Shown piece by piece: positions 35,251 to 45,258 of a stretch of 62,902 nucleotides of DNA. Made by a program: the position numbers and the translations under genes. The stretch is from Alphaproteobacteria bacterium. GTDB lineage: Bacteria > Pseudomonadota > Alphaproteobacteria > Micavibrionales > Micavibrionaceae. Numbering within the stretch: the stretch's first letter is position 1; each line of letters opens with the position of its first letter. The stretch spans positions 1 to 62,902 of the forward strand of contig JAMPXY010000002.1 in assembly GCA_023700945.1 (NCBI GenBank), given 5' to 3'. The notes beneath the pieces are model-generated. The model did no database searches. It saw only the letters and a list, made by a program, of their open reading frames with translations, and had not been told where the DNA came from.

Positions 35251-38200
35251 ATGCCCAGACGTACTGACCTTAAATCCATCTGCATTATTGGTGCCGGCCC
35301 TATCGTAATCGGCCAGGCCTGCGAATTTGATTATTCCGGCACACAGGCGTGTAAAGCGCTGAAAGAGGAAGGCTACCGGGTCATTCTGGTGAATTCCAAT
35401 CCAGCCACGATCATGACCGATCCAGATTTCGCCGATGCCACCTATATCGAGCCGATTACCCCGGCGGTCGTGGCCAAGATCCTCGAAAAAGAACGCCCCG
35501 ATGCGCTGCTGCCCACGATGGGCGGACAGACCGCGCTCAATACCGCGATGGCCTTGCACAATGACGGTACCTTGCAACGCCTGAATATCGAACTGATCGG
35601 CGCCCGCGCCGATGTCATCGACCGGGCCGAAGATCGCTTGAAATTCCGCGATTGTATGGACACGCTCGGCCTCGAAAGCCCCAAGAGTCAGGTGGTCAGA
35701 TCGCTTGAGGAAGCCCGCGCCGCCTTGCCCGTGATTGGCCTGCCTGCGATTATCCGCCCGTCCTTCACACTCGCTGGAACTGGTGGCGGGATTGCCTATA
35801 ACCGCGAAGAATTTGAATACATCGTCAAGGAAGGGATTGATGCCTCGCCCGTCCATGAAGTGCTGGTCGAAGAATCGGTACTGGGTTGGAAAGAATACGA
35901 AATGGAAGTGGTGCGCGACCGTAAGGATAACTGCATTATTATCTGTGCGATTGAAAACATCGATCCGATGGGCGTGCATACCGGCGACTCCATCACTGTC
36001 GCGCCTGCGTTGACCCTGACCGATAAAGAATACCAGATCATGCGCGATGCCTCGCTCAAAGTGCTGCGCGGCATCGGTGTCGAAACCGGCGGCTCCAACG
36101 TGCAGTTTGCTATCAATCCGGTTGATGGGCGCATGGTTGTGATTGAAATGAACCCACGCGTCAGCCGTTCATCGGCACTGGCATCCAAAGCGACAGGTTT
36201 CCCGATTGCCAAAATTGCAGCCAAGCTCGCAGTCGGCTACACGCTCGATGAACTCGGAAACGATATTACCGGCGGCAAAACCCCGGCCAGCTTTGAACCG
36301 ACGATTGATTACGTTGTCACCAAAATTCCGCGTTTTGCCTTTGAGAAATTTCGCGGCACCCAGAACATTCTGACCACTTCGATGAAATCAGTGGGTGAAG
36401 TCATGGCCATGGGCCGCAGCTTTGAAGAGTCGATGCAAAAAGCCTTGCGCTCGCTGGAAAAAGGACTGACAGGTTTTGATGAAATTAAAATCGGCGATGA
36501 TGGCAAAGAGCCACACCCTGACCAGATCCGTGCGGCGCTGGCCCGTCCAACCCCGCAACGAATTCTTTATGTCGCCCAAGCCCTGCGCCACGGCTTCAGC
36601 ATCGAGGACATTCACAATATTTGTAAATATGATCGCTGGTTTCTTGAGCGAATCAAAAACATCACCGATGCCGAGGCCCGTATCAAGGCGCAAGGCTTGC
36701 CCGTAGACAGCGAAGGCTGGCTGAAAATCAAAAAAATGGGATTCTCGGATGCCCGTCTGGCCACTTTGATGAATGTCGATGAAAAAGCCGTCCGCAAGGC
36801 ACGACACAAATACAATATTCGCCCGATCTATAAACGGGTCGATAGCTGTGCTGCCGAAATTCCTTCGCAAACATCCTATATGTATGGCTGCTATGAAGGT
36901 GACGGCGTTAACCCAGCCGCCAATGAATGTCGCCCCACAAACAAGAAGAAAGTCGTCATTCTCGGTGGCGGCCCCAACCGTATCGGCCAAGGGATTGAAT
37001 TCGATTATTGCTGCGTCCACGCCAGCTTTGCCCTGCGCGAGACAGGTTACGAATCGATCATGGTCAACTGCAATCCGGAAACGGTTTCCACCGACTATGA
37101 TACCTCTGATCGCCTCTATTTCGAACCGCTGACCACCGAAGATGTGATTGAGCTGATCGAAGGCGAACGCAAGAACGGCGAAGTGTTGGGTGTTATCGTG
37201 CAGCTGGGCGGCCAGACGCCATTGAAACTGGCTGACGCGCTGGAGGAAGCCGGCATTCCGATCCTTGGCACATCGGTTGATGCGATTGACCTTGCCGAAG
37301 ACCGCGAACGTTTCCAGAAATTGCTGCATAAACTTAAACTGCGCCAGCCGCCCAACGGCCTCGCCCGGTCGGAAAAAGAAGCGTTGGCCAAAGCCGAAGA
37401 TATCGGCTTCCCGATCGTCGTTCGCCCCTCTTACGTACTGGGTGGCCAGGGTATGGAGATCGTCCATTCCAAGGAGGAGTTACTGCGTTACATCAATAAT
37501 GCCGTGCGCATTTCCGGTAACGCCCCCGTTCTGCTCGACCGTTACCTGCATAGCGCGATTGAGGTCGATGTTGACGCCTTGTGTGATGGCCACGATGTTT
37601 ATGTGGCAGGTATCATGGAACATATTGAAGAGGCCGGTGTTCATTCAGGTGATTCCGCCTGTGTCCTGCCACCTCATTCACTACCCTATAAAACCGTGCG
37701 CGAACTGGAAAAGCAGACGGTTATTCTGGCCAAGGCCTTAAAGGTCAAAGGCCTGATCAATATTCAGTTTGCCTTGAAGCGTAATAAGAACACCGGCGAA
37801 TTCGATATCTATATCCTCGAAGTTAATCCCCGTGCCAGCCGAACCGTACCCTTTGTTGCCAAAGCAACCGGTGTACCCGTGGCCAAAATTGCGGCCCGTC
37901 TGATGGTCGGTGAAAAACTCTCGGTGTTCCGTGATGCAGATATGCTGGTTGGGATGCCTGATGGCCATACGGCAGTCAAAGCACCGGTTTTCCCGTTCAG
38001 CCGCTTCCCCGGCGTCGACCCCCTGCTCGGACCTGAAATGAAATCGACCGGCGAAGTCATGGGCATCGACCGCGAAATGGCACAAGCCTTTGCCAAATCA
38101 CAACTGGCAGCGGGTACACAGTTACCTTTGCAAGGCACCGTGTTCCTTTCCGTCAAGGATTCAGACAAGCCGGAAGCCGTATCTTTGGCACAAGACTTAC

Positions 38201-38598
38201 TTGAGATGGGATTTAAAATCATCGCCACGGGCGGCACTTGCAAGGTTTTGCAGGAAAAGGGGTTACCCGTTACCCGTATCAACAAGGTGATGGAAGGACA
38301 ACCGCATATTGTCGATGCCATCATCAATGGTGAAATTCACCTGATGATCAACAGCACCACCAAGGGACCGCAGGCTTTTGCCGATTCTGATAACATACGC
38401 CGCATGGCGCTCATGCACAAAATACCCCATTACACCTTGCTGACAGCGGCTCGAGCCGGAGTGCAATCCATTCGCGCCCTGCGCGCCAAAGAGATTGATG
38501 TCACCCCGTTGCAAGCCTATCTGCCTCATGCCGTGAGCCCGCATCATGACGCATTAGATCCTGATGAAACCACAGAACGGTTATCTGCTACCGCATAA
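35251..38598 (+). CDS. carB: Carbamoyl-phosphate synthase large subunit
   Basis: 1115 residues, slightly longer than E. coli CarB (1073). It makes carbamoyl phosphate from bicarbonate, ATP and ammonia delivered by CarA. Both ATP-grasp halves are seen: [19 protein letters not shown] and [19 protein letters not shown] start the two carbon-nitrogen ligase repeats; ATP-binding loops include [13 protein letters not shown] and [13 protein letters not shown]. The C-terminal MGS-like allosteric domain (about 950 on) has [18 protein letters not shown]. It is monocistronic, about 1.9 kb from carA. Confidence 0.97.
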   Translation: MPRRTDLKSICIIGAGPIVIGQACEFDYSGTQACKALKEEGYRVILVNSNPATIMTDPDFADATYIEPITPAVVAKILEKERPDALLPTMGGQTALNTAMALHNDGTLQRLNIELIGARADVIDRAEDRLKFRDCMDTLGLESPKSQVVRSLEEARAALPVIGLPAIIRPSFTLAGTGGGIAYNREEFEYIVKEGIDASPVHEVLVEESVLGWKEYEMEVVRDRKDNCIIICAIENIDPMGVHTGDSITVAPALTLTDKEYQIMRDASLKVLRGIGVETGGSNVQFAINPVDGRMVVIEMNPRVSRSSALASKATGFPIAKIAAKLAVGYTLDELGNDITGGKTPASFEPTIDYVVTKIPRFAFEKFRGTQNILTTSMKSVGEVMAMGRSFEESMQKALRSLEKGLTGFDEIKIGDDGKEPHPDQIRAALARPTPQRILYVAQALRHGFSIEDIHNICKYDRWFLERIKNITDAEARIKAQGLPVDSEGWLKIKKMGFSDARLATLMNVDEKAVRKARHKYNIRPIYKRVDSCAAEIPSQTSYMYGCYEGDGVNPAANECRPTNKKKVVILGGGPNRIGQGIEFDYCCVHASFALRETGYESIMVNCNPETVSTDYDTSDRLYFEPLTTEDVIELIEGERKNGEVLGVIVQLGGQTPLKLADALEEAGIPILGTSVDAIDLAEDRERFQKLLHKLKLRQPPNGLARSEKEALAKAEDIGFPIVVRPSYVLGGQGMEIVHSKEELLRYINNAVRISGNAPVLLDRYLHSAIEVDVDALCDGHDVYVAGIMEHIEEAGVHSGDSACVLPPHSLPYKTVRELEKQTVILAKALKVKGLINIQFALKRNKNTGEFDIYILEVNPRASRTVPFVAKATGVPVAKIAARLMVGEKLSVFRDADMLVGMPDGHTAVKAPVFPFSRFPGVDPLLGPEMKSTGEVMGIDREMAQAFAKSQLAAGTQLPLQGTVFLSVKDSDKPEAVSLAQDLLEMGFKIIATGGTCKVLQEKGLPVTRINKVMEGQPHIVDAIINGEIHLMINSTTKGPQAFADSDNIRRMALMHKIPHYTLLTAARAGVQSIRALRAKEIDVTPLQAYLPHAVSPHHDALDPDETTERLSATA

Positions 38599-38705
38599 TC
38601 ATTGACAGAAAAATTATCAAAAACCCGCATAAAATGCGCTGAATCATGATAAGTGGTGATCGAGTACCACACTCACCATCCCCACATCCCTAAGATATAA
38701 AACTC

Positions 38706-38740
38706 GCATACCGATGTGCGCGGCAAGCACGTCAGTATGC
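38706..38740 (+). ncRNA. Strong hairpin in the carB-EF-hand gap; possible structured RNA
   Basis: GCATACCGATGTGC and GCACGTCAGTATGC form a 14-bp stem with one mismatch and one G-U, loop GCGGCAA. Neighbouring smaller hairpins are CGCAT/ATGCG (38626-38638), GTGGT/ACCAC (38653-38670) and GATGAT/ATCATC (38778-38793). It may be part of an RNA or of the EF-hand gene leader. There is no T tract. The whole gap is 38599-38848. Confidence 0.4.
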
Positions 38741-38848
38741 AAGCTTTGATTAATCTTTACAGCGCTATCCTGAAAGTGATGATGGGGATCATCGTGCGTA
38801 ACGGGTTCACGACATAACAAAATAAAAAATATCGGTCAGGGTTGGGTT

Positions 38849-39241
38849 ATGAAGTATTTCATCTGCGTTATTTGTTTGTTTGTATTCACACCAGTTGCTG
38901 AGTGCCGGGGCGCAGAAGCGATATTGCCCATCGGCGTTCGTTTAATTAGCATGGATGAATATCATGAAATGCAGAAGACCGAGAATACCCCCTTGCTGCA
39001 ACAAGCTGTATTTGAACAAGAGAAACCAACAACACGCAAGGAACGAATGTTCGATAAGCTCTTCGATAACCTTGACCACAATCAAGACCAGCAGATCACC
39101 GATATGGAATTTTCAAACTCCTGCCGTGGTCAAGGCCGCAATCTTTTTGGCGCTCTTGATACCAACGCCAACCGTTTGATCGACCGCAGTGAAATCGAAG
39201 CCTATCCCGCTCTCTATGTCCGCCTGGGTTGTCATTCCTAA
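38849..39241 (+). CDS. Exported EF-hand calcium-binding protein
   Basis: 130 residues. The N-terminus MKYFICVICLFVFTPVAEC is a signal peptide ending near residue 20. Two canonical EF-hand loops are present: Asp76-Glu87 (DHNQDQQITDME) and Asp104-Glu115 (DTNANRLIDRSE), with Asp/Asn/Gln ligands at positions 1, 3 and 5 and a final Glu. It is therefore expected to bind Ca2+ in the periplasm. Extra Cys residues (NSCRGQG, RLGCHS) may form a disulfide. Its partner is unknown. It follows the folded 250-bp gap after carB and precedes greA. Confidence 0.87.
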   Translation: MKYFICVICLFVFTPVAECRGAEAILPIGVRLISMDEYHEMQKTENTPLLQQAVFEQEKPTTRKERMFDKLFDNLDHNQDQQITDMEFSNSCRGQGRNLFGALDTNANRLIDRSEIEAYPALYVRLGCHS

Positions 39242-39367
39242 AGCTGTTGACCACAACGTCTGGCATGATATAGTTGCACTTGAGAGTAATTGCTGCCCCG
39301 CCACATCCACACTGGCGGGCTTTTCACTTTTATACGATCAGAGAACAGAGAGACGAAAGACGACCAC

Positions 39368-39841
39368 ATGGATAAGATCCCGATGACCCGGGCCGGTGCC
39401 GATGCCCTGGAAAAAGAACTCAGAAACTTGAAAAGTGTTGAGCGCCCGGCTGTCATACAGGCCATCGCCGAGGCCCGCGCTCATGGTGATCTCTCTGAAA
39501 ATGCAGAATACAGCGCCGCCAAGGAACGGCAGAGCTTTATCGAAGGCCGGATTCAGGAACTGGAAGCCGTGATCTCGGCTGTCCAGATTATTGATCCCGC
39601 TAGCCTCAGTGGACACACTGTCAAATTTGGCGCTCGTGTCGTGATTGTCGATGAAAATACCGACATCGAAATGTCATACCAGATCGTAGGTCATTACGAG
39701 GCCAATGCTGATAACGGCCTGATTTCTCTGCATGCCCCGATCGCCAAGGCACTGATTGGCAAATCTCGCGGTGACAGCGTGGAAGTCCGTACGCCGCAAG
39801 GCCTGCGTTCCTATGAAATTATCGAAGTGATTTACGAATAA
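39368..39841 (+). CDS. greA: Transcription elongation factor GreA
   Basis: 157 residues from the ATG at 39368; the frame extends to 39290 without family sequence. GreA rescues backtracked RNA polymerase by stimulating transcript cleavage. The N-terminal coiled coil reads [40 protein letters not shown], with the tip acidic residues Asp and Glu in GDLSENAEY. The C-terminal FKBP-like domain ends with [10 protein letters not shown]. carB then greA order is common in alphaproteobacteria. Confidence 0.96.
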   Translation: MDKIPMTRAGADALEKELRNLKSVERPAVIQAIAEARAHGDLSENAEYSAAKERQSFIEGRIQELEAVISAVQIIDPASLSGHTVKFGARVVIVDENTDIEMSYQIVGHYEANADNGLISLHAPIAKALIGKSRGDSVEVRTPQGLRSYEIIEVIYE

Positions 39842-39855
39842 GCCGGAATAATTCG

Positions 39856-40329
39856 CTATACATCAATCGGTACGCCCGGCACTTCTTTGGAAGCACGGAT
39901 GGCCAAGGCCGACTTGACGGAGGTCACATTCGGCGCGCCTGTCAGTTCCTGAGTCAGGAACTGCTGATAGGTGTCCCAATCCGGCGCAGCAATTTTGAGA
40001 ACGAAATCAACTTCGCCGGCCAACATATGGCACTCACGCACCATCGGCCATGAGACCACCAGTTCTTCAAATTTCTTGAGATCGGCTTCAGCCTGGCTAA
40101 CCAGCTTGACCATGGCAAAGATTGTAACGCCGTAGCCCAGCATGACGGGATCTACTTTGGCATGATAACCCTTAATAAATCCATTTTCCTCTAGCGCACG
40201 TACACGACGCAAGCAAGGCGGTGCCGAGATGCCCGCGACCTTGGCCAATTCAACATTGGTGATGCGCCCATCGTCCTGTAGATTTTTGAGGATTTTCTTA
40301 TCTATCTTGTCTAGCTTGACGCGCTTCAT
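39856..40329 (-). CDS. Lrp/AsnC family transcriptional regulator
   Basis: 157 residues from the ATG at 40329; the extra 25 codons upstream are not family-like. The N-terminal helix-turn-helix is DKIDKKILKNLQDDGRITN, VELAKVAGISAPPCLRRVRALE. The C-terminal RAM ligand/oligomer domain follows (GYGVTIFAMVKLVSQAEAD, ECHMLAGEVDFVLKIAAPD). Members respond to amino acids. It is convergent with greA and divergent from the ELM1-family gene, which it may regulate. The effector is unknown. Confidence 0.93.
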   Translation of the reverse strand: MKRVKLDKIDKKILKNLQDDGRITNVELAKVAGISAPPCLRRVRALEENGFIKGYHAKVDPVMLGYGVTIFAMVKLVSQAEADLKKFEELVVSWPMVRECHMLAGEVDFVLKIAAPDWDTYQQFLTQELTGAPNVTSVKSALAIRASKEVPGVPIDV

Positions 40330-40480
40330 GAAATATATCGTATCGTAAAATAATTGTCGGGAATGACCTGTCGTTGGTATAAAGTTGCGCAGGACGATAG
40401 GCAAGCCCCTTTTTGAATGGTGCTCTGCGAAATCTGCCGAATTCGTATTTTCTTAAACCGGGATTGGAAAATAAGGGATT

Positions 40481-41437
40481 ATGACTTCCTGCTGGATTGT
40501 TACCGAAGGCCTGACTGGTACAGAAAATCAGTGTCTGGGCGTAGCCGAGGCGCTCGGGGTAATTCCTGTCGTCAAGCGTATTGGATTACGTCAACCCTGG
40601 AAAACCCTATCCCCTTTTCTTGGTGGGGAAACCACCCTGTCCTTCACCGGTGATAAATTGCAGGCCCCATGGCCCGATCTGCTGATTTCATCGGGACGAA
40701 AATCTATTGCGGTGGCCCGTTATATTCACCGCCAGAGTGCAGGTAAAACTTTTATCGTCCAATTACAAGATCCACGTATTGCCTCCCCCGTCTTTGATCT
40801 GATCGCCGTACCCACCCATGACAGGCGGCGCGGTGGAAACGTGGTCATAACGGAAGCCACGCCCAACCGCATCACACCACAACGTCTGGCTGAGGGACGG
40901 CAAGACTTCTCAGAGTTGCTCCGTAGCGTGCCCTCGCCGCGGGTGGCCGTATTGATCGGTGGCAATAGTAAAAGCCATAAACTTACGCCTGCAGCTATGC
41001 AGACCTTGGCAACACAATTAAAAGAACTGGATCGTTTAGGCTTTGGGTTGATGATCACCACCTCGCGCCGCACCGGCGAAGATAACCTCGCTCTCTTGAA
41101 AGAGGCGCTTAAGGATACGCAAGCCTTTCTCTGGGATGGCCGCGGTGACAATCCCTATTTTGGCCTGCTCGGCTGGGCAGATTACATTCTGGTTACCGCC
41201 GATAGTGCCTCAATGATTTCAGAGGCCGCCACCACCGGAAAGCCCGTTTATGTCATTTCCCTGCCCGGCGGATCGGCCAAATTTAACCGCCTCTATAACC
41301 ATCTCCTGCAGCAAGGTGTCATCCGGTTATTTGAGGGGCCGTTACAACCCTATCTTTATGACCCGCTGCAGGACGCCGCCCTGATTGCCGCTGAAATCCG
41401 CCGAAAGATGGGGAATCCCGAGCGAAACCCGGCCTAA
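40481..41437 (+). CDS. ELM1 (mitochondrial fission)-family protein
   Basis: 318 residues with start motif SCWIVTEGLTGTENQCLGVAEALG, then PDLLISSGRKSIAVARYIH, VQLQDPRIASPVFDLIAVP, NVVITEATPNRITP and later VTADSASMISEAATTGKPVY. These agree with the ELM1/DUF1022 family, a glycosyltransferase-like fold. In plants ELM1 acts in mitochondrial division; the role of the bacterial homologues is not known to me. It may act in envelope or division processes. It is soluble and divergent from an Lrp gene. Confidence 0.85.
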   Translation: MTSCWIVTEGLTGTENQCLGVAEALGVIPVVKRIGLRQPWKTLSPFLGGETTLSFTGDKLQAPWPDLLISSGRKSIAVARYIHRQSAGKTFIVQLQDPRIASPVFDLIAVPTHDRRRGGNVVITEATPNRITPQRLAEGRQDFSELLRSVPSPRVAVLIGGNSKSHKLTPAAMQTLATQLKELDRLGFGLMITTSRRTGEDNLALLKEALKDTQAFLWDGRGDNPYFGLLGWADYILVTADSASMISEAATTGKPVYVISLPGGSAKFNRLYNHLLQQGVIRLFEGPLQPYLYDPLQDAALIAAEIRRKMGNPERNPA

Positions 41438-41498
41438 GGGGCTTTACGGGTTGCCCACAGACAATTAAGACTATCTTATTATCAAAGGAAACGGATTT

Positions 41499-42482
41499 AT
41501 GAGTAAGGACAATGACATCCGGACGAAAGTCCTGATTATCGGTTCCGGCCCCGCCGGATACACAGCCGCGATCTATGCCGCCCGCGCCAACCTGAAACCG
41601 GTTCAGGTTCTGGGGCTGCAACCGGGTGGGCAGCTAACCATTACAACCGATGTCGAAAACTACCCCGGATTCGCCGATATGATCCAAGGCCCGTGGCTGA
41701 TGGAACAGATGAAGGCGCAAGCCGAACATGTTGGTACCACCATGGTGTACGATTACATCACTGACGTTGATTTCAGCAAGCGCCCCTATATCTGCAAAGG
41801 TGATACTGGCGCGACCTATATCGCCGATACCGTGATCATCTGCACTGGCGCCAAAGCCCGCTGGCTGGGCCTGCCCGAAGAAAAAACTTTTATGGGTCTG
41901 GGTGTTTCAGCCTGCGCCACCTGTGATGGATTTTTCTATCGTGGCAAAGAAGTCGCCGTGATCGGCGGCGGTAACAGCGCCGTGGAAGAAGCCCTTTTTC
42001 TGACGAACTTCTGCAACAAAGTGACGTTGATTCATCGTCGCGACTCTCTCAAGGCGGAAAAAATCGCGCAGGATCGCTTGTTCAACAATCCCAAAATCAA
42101 CGTGATCTGGGATAGCGCGGTTGAAGAAATACTGGGCAACCCGCAAGGGCAGGATAATCCCGGCGTCACCGGCCTCAAGATCAAAAATATCCGAACTAAT
42201 GAAGTCACGACATTATCCGTGCACGGCGTCTTTATTGCGATCGGTCACGACCCCGCCACCGAAATATTTAAAGGCAAGGTCAAGATGGACGAGCACGGCT
42301 ATATCTTAACCGCCCCCGATTCAACCACTACCGATATACCCGGTGTCTTTGCCGCAGGCGATGTTAAGGATAAAATATATCGTCAGGCTGTGACGGCGGC
42401 AGGCATGGGGTGTATGGCAGCACTGGAAGCGGATCGTTTTATTGCCACCGAAGAGGCCGCACATGCGGCCGCTGCTGAGTAA
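41499..42482 (+). CDS. trxB: Thioredoxin-disulfide reductase
   Basis: 327 residues. It reduces thioredoxin with NADPH through FAD and a Cys pair. The FAD-binding motif is VLIIGSGPAGYTAAIYAARA, the active-site pair is Cys139-Ala-Thr-Cys142 (SACATCDGFFY), and the NADPH-binding site is VAVIGGGNSAVEEAL. DIPGVFAAGDVKD near the end is the second FAD contact. It is 61 bp after the ELM1-family gene and 37 bp before a LysR gene. Confidence 0.96.
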   Translation: MSKDNDIRTKVLIIGSGPAGYTAAIYAARANLKPVQVLGLQPGGQLTITTDVENYPGFADMIQGPWLMEQMKAQAEHVGTTMVYDYITDVDFSKRPYICKGDTGATYIADTVIICTGAKARWLGLPEEKTFMGLGVSACATCDGFFYRGKEVAVIGGGNSAVEEALFLTNFCNKVTLIHRRDSLKAEKIAQDRLFNNPKINVIWDSAVEEILGNPQGQDNPGVTGLKIKNIRTNEVTTLSVHGVFIAIGHDPATEIFKGKVKMDEHGYILTAPDSTTTDIPGVFAAGDVKDKIYRQAVTAAGMGCMAALEADRFIATEEAAHAAAAE

Positions 42483-42519
42483 TCTCACTAAAACCACAAC
42501 CCTGAGAGGGTAGCACATT

Positions 42520-43410
42520 ATGGACTGGGACAAGCTGCGTATCTTTCATGCCGTGGCAGAAGCAGGCAGTTTTACCCATGCCGGTGATGCCCTCAATCTC
42601 AGCCAGTCGGCCATTTCACGTCAGATCAGCACGCTTGAGGAATCTCTGGGCGTTACACTGTTTCATCGCCATGCCCGTGGTCTGCTGCTGACCGAGCAAG
42701 GTGAACTGCTACAAAAAGCCGCCAAGGATATATTTGGCAAGCTGGCGATGATCGAAGGCCAATTGATTGACTCGCGGCAATTGCCCGAAGGGCCGCTCCG
42801 CATTACCACCACCGAATTTATCGGTGCCAGCTGGCTGGCACCACGTCTGGCCGATTTGCGCAGCCAGCACCCCGATATACAACTGACACTCCTGATGGAT
42901 GACCGCGTCTTGAACTTATCAATGCGCGAAGCTGATGCTGCCATACGTCTGTACAAACCTGAACAGCCTGACCTGATCCAGCGCCATCTGGCAACCATCC
43001 AGTTCCATATCTTCGGCAGCAAAACCTATTTTGAAAAGCATGGCCGCCCGGCAGAAGCAAAAGATCTCAGAGATCACGTTCTGATCGGTTACCCCGAAAA
43101 CGCCCCACAACCCTTTATGGATTCCAACTGGCTATTCCGCGTTGCCGGGGTTGATCCGCAGGAACACAATAACCTGATCATGATGAACTCGCTCTACGCC
43201 ATTCGCCAAGCTGTTGAAGGGGGAGCCGGGCTGGGTTTGTTACCTGATTTTATGGCTAATGAAGACGAATCTCTGGAAATCGTCCTGCCGAATCTGCAGC
43301 CAGTCAGCGTGGACATGTATTTTGTCTACCCGGAAGAGCGCCGCCACTCACAAAGACTTGCCATATTCAGGGATTTTCTTCTAAAACATGTCGGTATCAC
43401 TGCATTTTGA
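42520..43410 (+). CDS. LysR family transcriptional regulator
   Basis: 296 residues. The N-terminal helix-turn-helix (residues 1-60) reads WDKLRIFHAVAEAGSFTHAG, ALNLSQSAISRQISTLEESL, GVTLFHRHARGLLLTEQG. A LysR substrate-binding fold follows (about 90-290), with GGAGLGLLPDFMANEDESLE. The ligand is unknown. It lies 37 bp after trxB on the same strand and might regulate it, but thioredoxin reductase control by it is only an inference. A 414-bp gap with a probable RNA gene follows. Confidence 0.94.
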   Translation: MDWDKLRIFHAVAEAGSFTHAGDALNLSQSAISRQISTLEESLGVTLFHRHARGLLLTEQGELLQKAAKDIFGKLAMIEGQLIDSRQLPEGPLRITTTEFIGASWLAPRLADLRSQHPDIQLTLLMDDRVLNLSMREADAAIRLYKPEQPDLIQRHLATIQFHIFGSKTYFEKHGRPAEAKDLRDHVLIGYPENAPQPFMDSNWLFRVAGVDPQEHNNLIMMNSLYAIRQAVEGGAGLGLLPDFMANEDESLEIVLPNLQPVSVDMYFVYPEERRHSQRLAIFRDFLLKHVGITAF

Positions 43411-43574
43411 TAACCCGGCTGAAAGAAAGATCGTTCATTCTGAAACGCCTTCCTCTGCTTTTCTGGGAAGGCCATCGGATAAAAAACGTCTAACTAATTG
43501 ATTTAAAACCAATATTTTAAAAATTTTGCACCGCGCCAAAGATATGCATTTTATACAATTCAGGCATGCATAAT

Positions 43575-43718
43575 TACCTCTAGCTCTCGAGAGTCGTCCC
43601 AGTATATAAAGCGGCCATCGACATTCCGATGTCGATGGGATCCTTCGGGGTCCTACGTCTCCCAGACGTGAAACCTCCCTGTTCAACTCGCCGGGTCGTA
43701 ATGACCCGGTTTTTTTTT
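43575..43718 (+). ncRNA. Candidate small RNA with four hairpins and intrinsic terminator
   Basis: Within a gene-free gap (43411-43824) a run of stable hairpins ends in a strong terminator. Hairpins: CCATCGACAT/ATGTCGATGG (43615-43638, 10 bp, loop TCCG); GATCC/GGGTC closing a TTCG tetraloop (43639-43652); ACGTCT/AGACGT (43655-43669); and the terminator. Before them is the palindrome CTCTCGAGAG (43584-43593). The link AAACCTCCCTG (43671-43681) holds an unpaired CCTCC, complementary to Shine-Dalgarno GGAGG. The 5' end is uncertain. I recognise no Rfam family. A leader of the next gene is less likely, since that gene has its own promoter. Confidence 0.6.
43691..43718 (+). terminator. Strong intrinsic terminator of the candidate small RNA
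   Basis: CCGGGTC / GACCCGG, a 7-bp stem with loop GTAAT (43698-43702), followed by nine T residues (43710-43718). Confidence 0.95.
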
Positions 43719-43756
43719 GCCCTATTCGCTCTTCCCGGTATTTGTTGCAACGCAAG

Positions 43757-43785
43757 CTGACTTTTATCCGGCTTTGCCGTACAAT
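43757..43785 (+). promoter_or_regulatory. Probable sigma-70 promoter of the first patatin gene
   Basis: CTGACT at 43757-43762 and TACAAT at 43780-43785, spacer exactly 17 bp, about 40 bases upstream of the patatin start and downstream of the RNA terminator. Confidence 0.55.
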
Positions 43786-43824
43786 TATGAATAAATACAA
43801 ATAGTTCCTGATAGAACGGGTCTG

Positions 43825-45096
43825 ATGAGTAATACTAACGAGCATAACCCGCAGAAAACCACCATTGCCCTCTTTACATATGGCGGCGGCATGCGCGGGC
43901 TGATACCCGCCCATATCATGAGTCGAATCGAAGACAAGACCGGCCTGCGCATGGCCGACATGGTTGATATCTTCACTGGCCCTTCAACGGGCGCCATCCT
44001 TAATGCAGCCATGACATTGCGTCACCCGGAACACACCAGCAGCCCGCGATTCCGCGCCCGGCATATGGTCAAATTCTACGAACGCGAAGGTCATAAAATT
44101 TTCCCCGCGGATCGCTTCCGTGAATTTCGTGGTATCGTTCACGATTTCAACAACCGCACCCTCAAGCTCAACCAGTTGAACTGGCTCTTCCGCCATGGTC
44201 ATTACGACCCCTCTAATCTCGGTCGTGCGCTTAAAGCGCTTTATGGTCAGGCGCGCTTGTCGGAATCGTTACGGACACTGGTAATCCCCACTTACAATCT
44301 TGATGGTGAACAACTCAGAGTTCTCGAGACCGATGAGGGTGGCGGGCATGACTGGGTAGCACGGGGCCGCGCCTCACTGGATGATTACGGCGGGCACGCC
44401 CTGTGGATGAGCAATATCCGCCATATCGCACAAGGCGGCCCTAGCCTTCGCACCCCTGATGTCAGCCTCTACGATGCGGTCATGGCCAGTTGTGCGGCCC
44501 CTACCTATTTCCCCTGCCATCACTTCAAGGCACGCTATCCCGGCAAGAAAGAAATTTCCTACACAGGGATAGATGGATGCGTCTTTGACAACCCCTGCGT
44601 CAGCTATCTGGGATCCATTCGCAAAATGGTACCGGCAGAAAACAAATTGGTCATGCTGGTGCTGGGGACGGGCTATACGAACAAAGCGATCAAGAAAGAT
44701 GACTGGAACAGTTACGGCGCGTTGGGTGTGGTGGACCCGGTCAATGATCTGCCCTTGATCAACATTTTCTTCCATGCGGCGGAATCAGCCCTGATGGAAA
44801 GCTTTGTTGATGACCTAGGGCGCGATCTCTATGTCTTCAATAGTTCCATCCTGCCGGAAAGCGGGCGCACTGATATTCCCAGTCCACAGATTGATGATGC
44901 CAGTCCGGAAAATCTGGAAAAAATGCGCCTTTTTTCCGAGACCTTGATGGAAGAAAACAGCGGTCAGATGGATGATATCTGCCATATCCTCGCCAGCAAC
45001 CGCGACCGTCGTGAAGAAGAACGCCGCCAAAGCAGCATTGGCGACCGGGTGAAGAAATATTTCACTTTCTTCGGCGAACGCGAAACCGTTGAATAG
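43825..45096 (+). CDS. Patatin-like phospholipase (intact catalytic motifs)
   Basis: 423 residues, no signal peptide. The oxyanion-hole loop is FTYGGGMRGLIPAHIM (Gly20-Gly25), the nucleophile elbow is GPSTG with Ser54, and the Asp of the Ser/Asp dyad is in GIDGCVFDNP (Asp250-Gly251, with Cys where most have Gly). These predict a lipid acyl hydrolase. The C-terminus (LMEENSGQMDDICHILASN) is shared with the next gene. It has its own promoter after the small-RNA terminator. Targets (own lipids, host or prey membranes) are unknown. The next gene is a diverged paralogue 162 bp away. Confidence 0.88.
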   Translation: MSNTNEHNPQKTTIALFTYGGGMRGLIPAHIMSRIEDKTGLRMADMVDIFTGPSTGAILNAAMTLRHPEHTSSPRFRARHMVKFYEREGHKIFPADRFREFRGIVHDFNNRTLKLNQLNWLFRHGHYDPSNLGRALKALYGQARLSESLRTLVIPTYNLDGEQLRVLETDEGGGHDWVARGRASLDDYGGHALWMSNIRHIAQGGPSLRTPDVSLYDAVMASCAAPTYFPCHHFKARYPGKKEISYTGIDGCVFDNPCVSYLGSIRKMVPAENKLVMLVLGTGYTNKAIKKDDWNSYGALGVVDPVNDLPLINIFFHAAESALMESFVDDLGRDLYVFNSSILPESGRTDIPSPQIDDASPENLEKMRLFSETLMEENSGQMDDICHILASNRDRREEERRQSSIGDRVKKYFTFFGERETVE

Positions 45097-45258
45097 GGAA
45101 ATCCCTGTCTAGACTTTATTTTTTCATAATTTGACTAGTTATCCACGCCTGCGCGGCATTGCACAATGCGCAAATCATGACAAATCGTTGCTTTCCCTCT
45201 ATATTTCCCCCTAATAATTTACATACAAAAAAATACCGTAACCTGACAGGGGATCACT

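Noticed and set aside
43575-43718. 6S RNA or tmRNA
   Set aside because: Structure is a row of separate hairpins ending in a terminator, with no long closing stem, central bubble or tRNA-like ends.
43719-43824. Riboswitch leader of the patatin gene
   Set aside because: A good promoter (CTGACT, 17 bp, TACAAT) lies between the terminator and the gene, so the upstream RNA is more likely independent; a leader cannot be fully excluded.
43435-43914. Minus-strand 159-residue frame over the gap and the patatin start
   Set aside because: It runs antisense across the terminator and hairpins of the candidate RNA and into the patatin coding region, and its composition is not protein-like.
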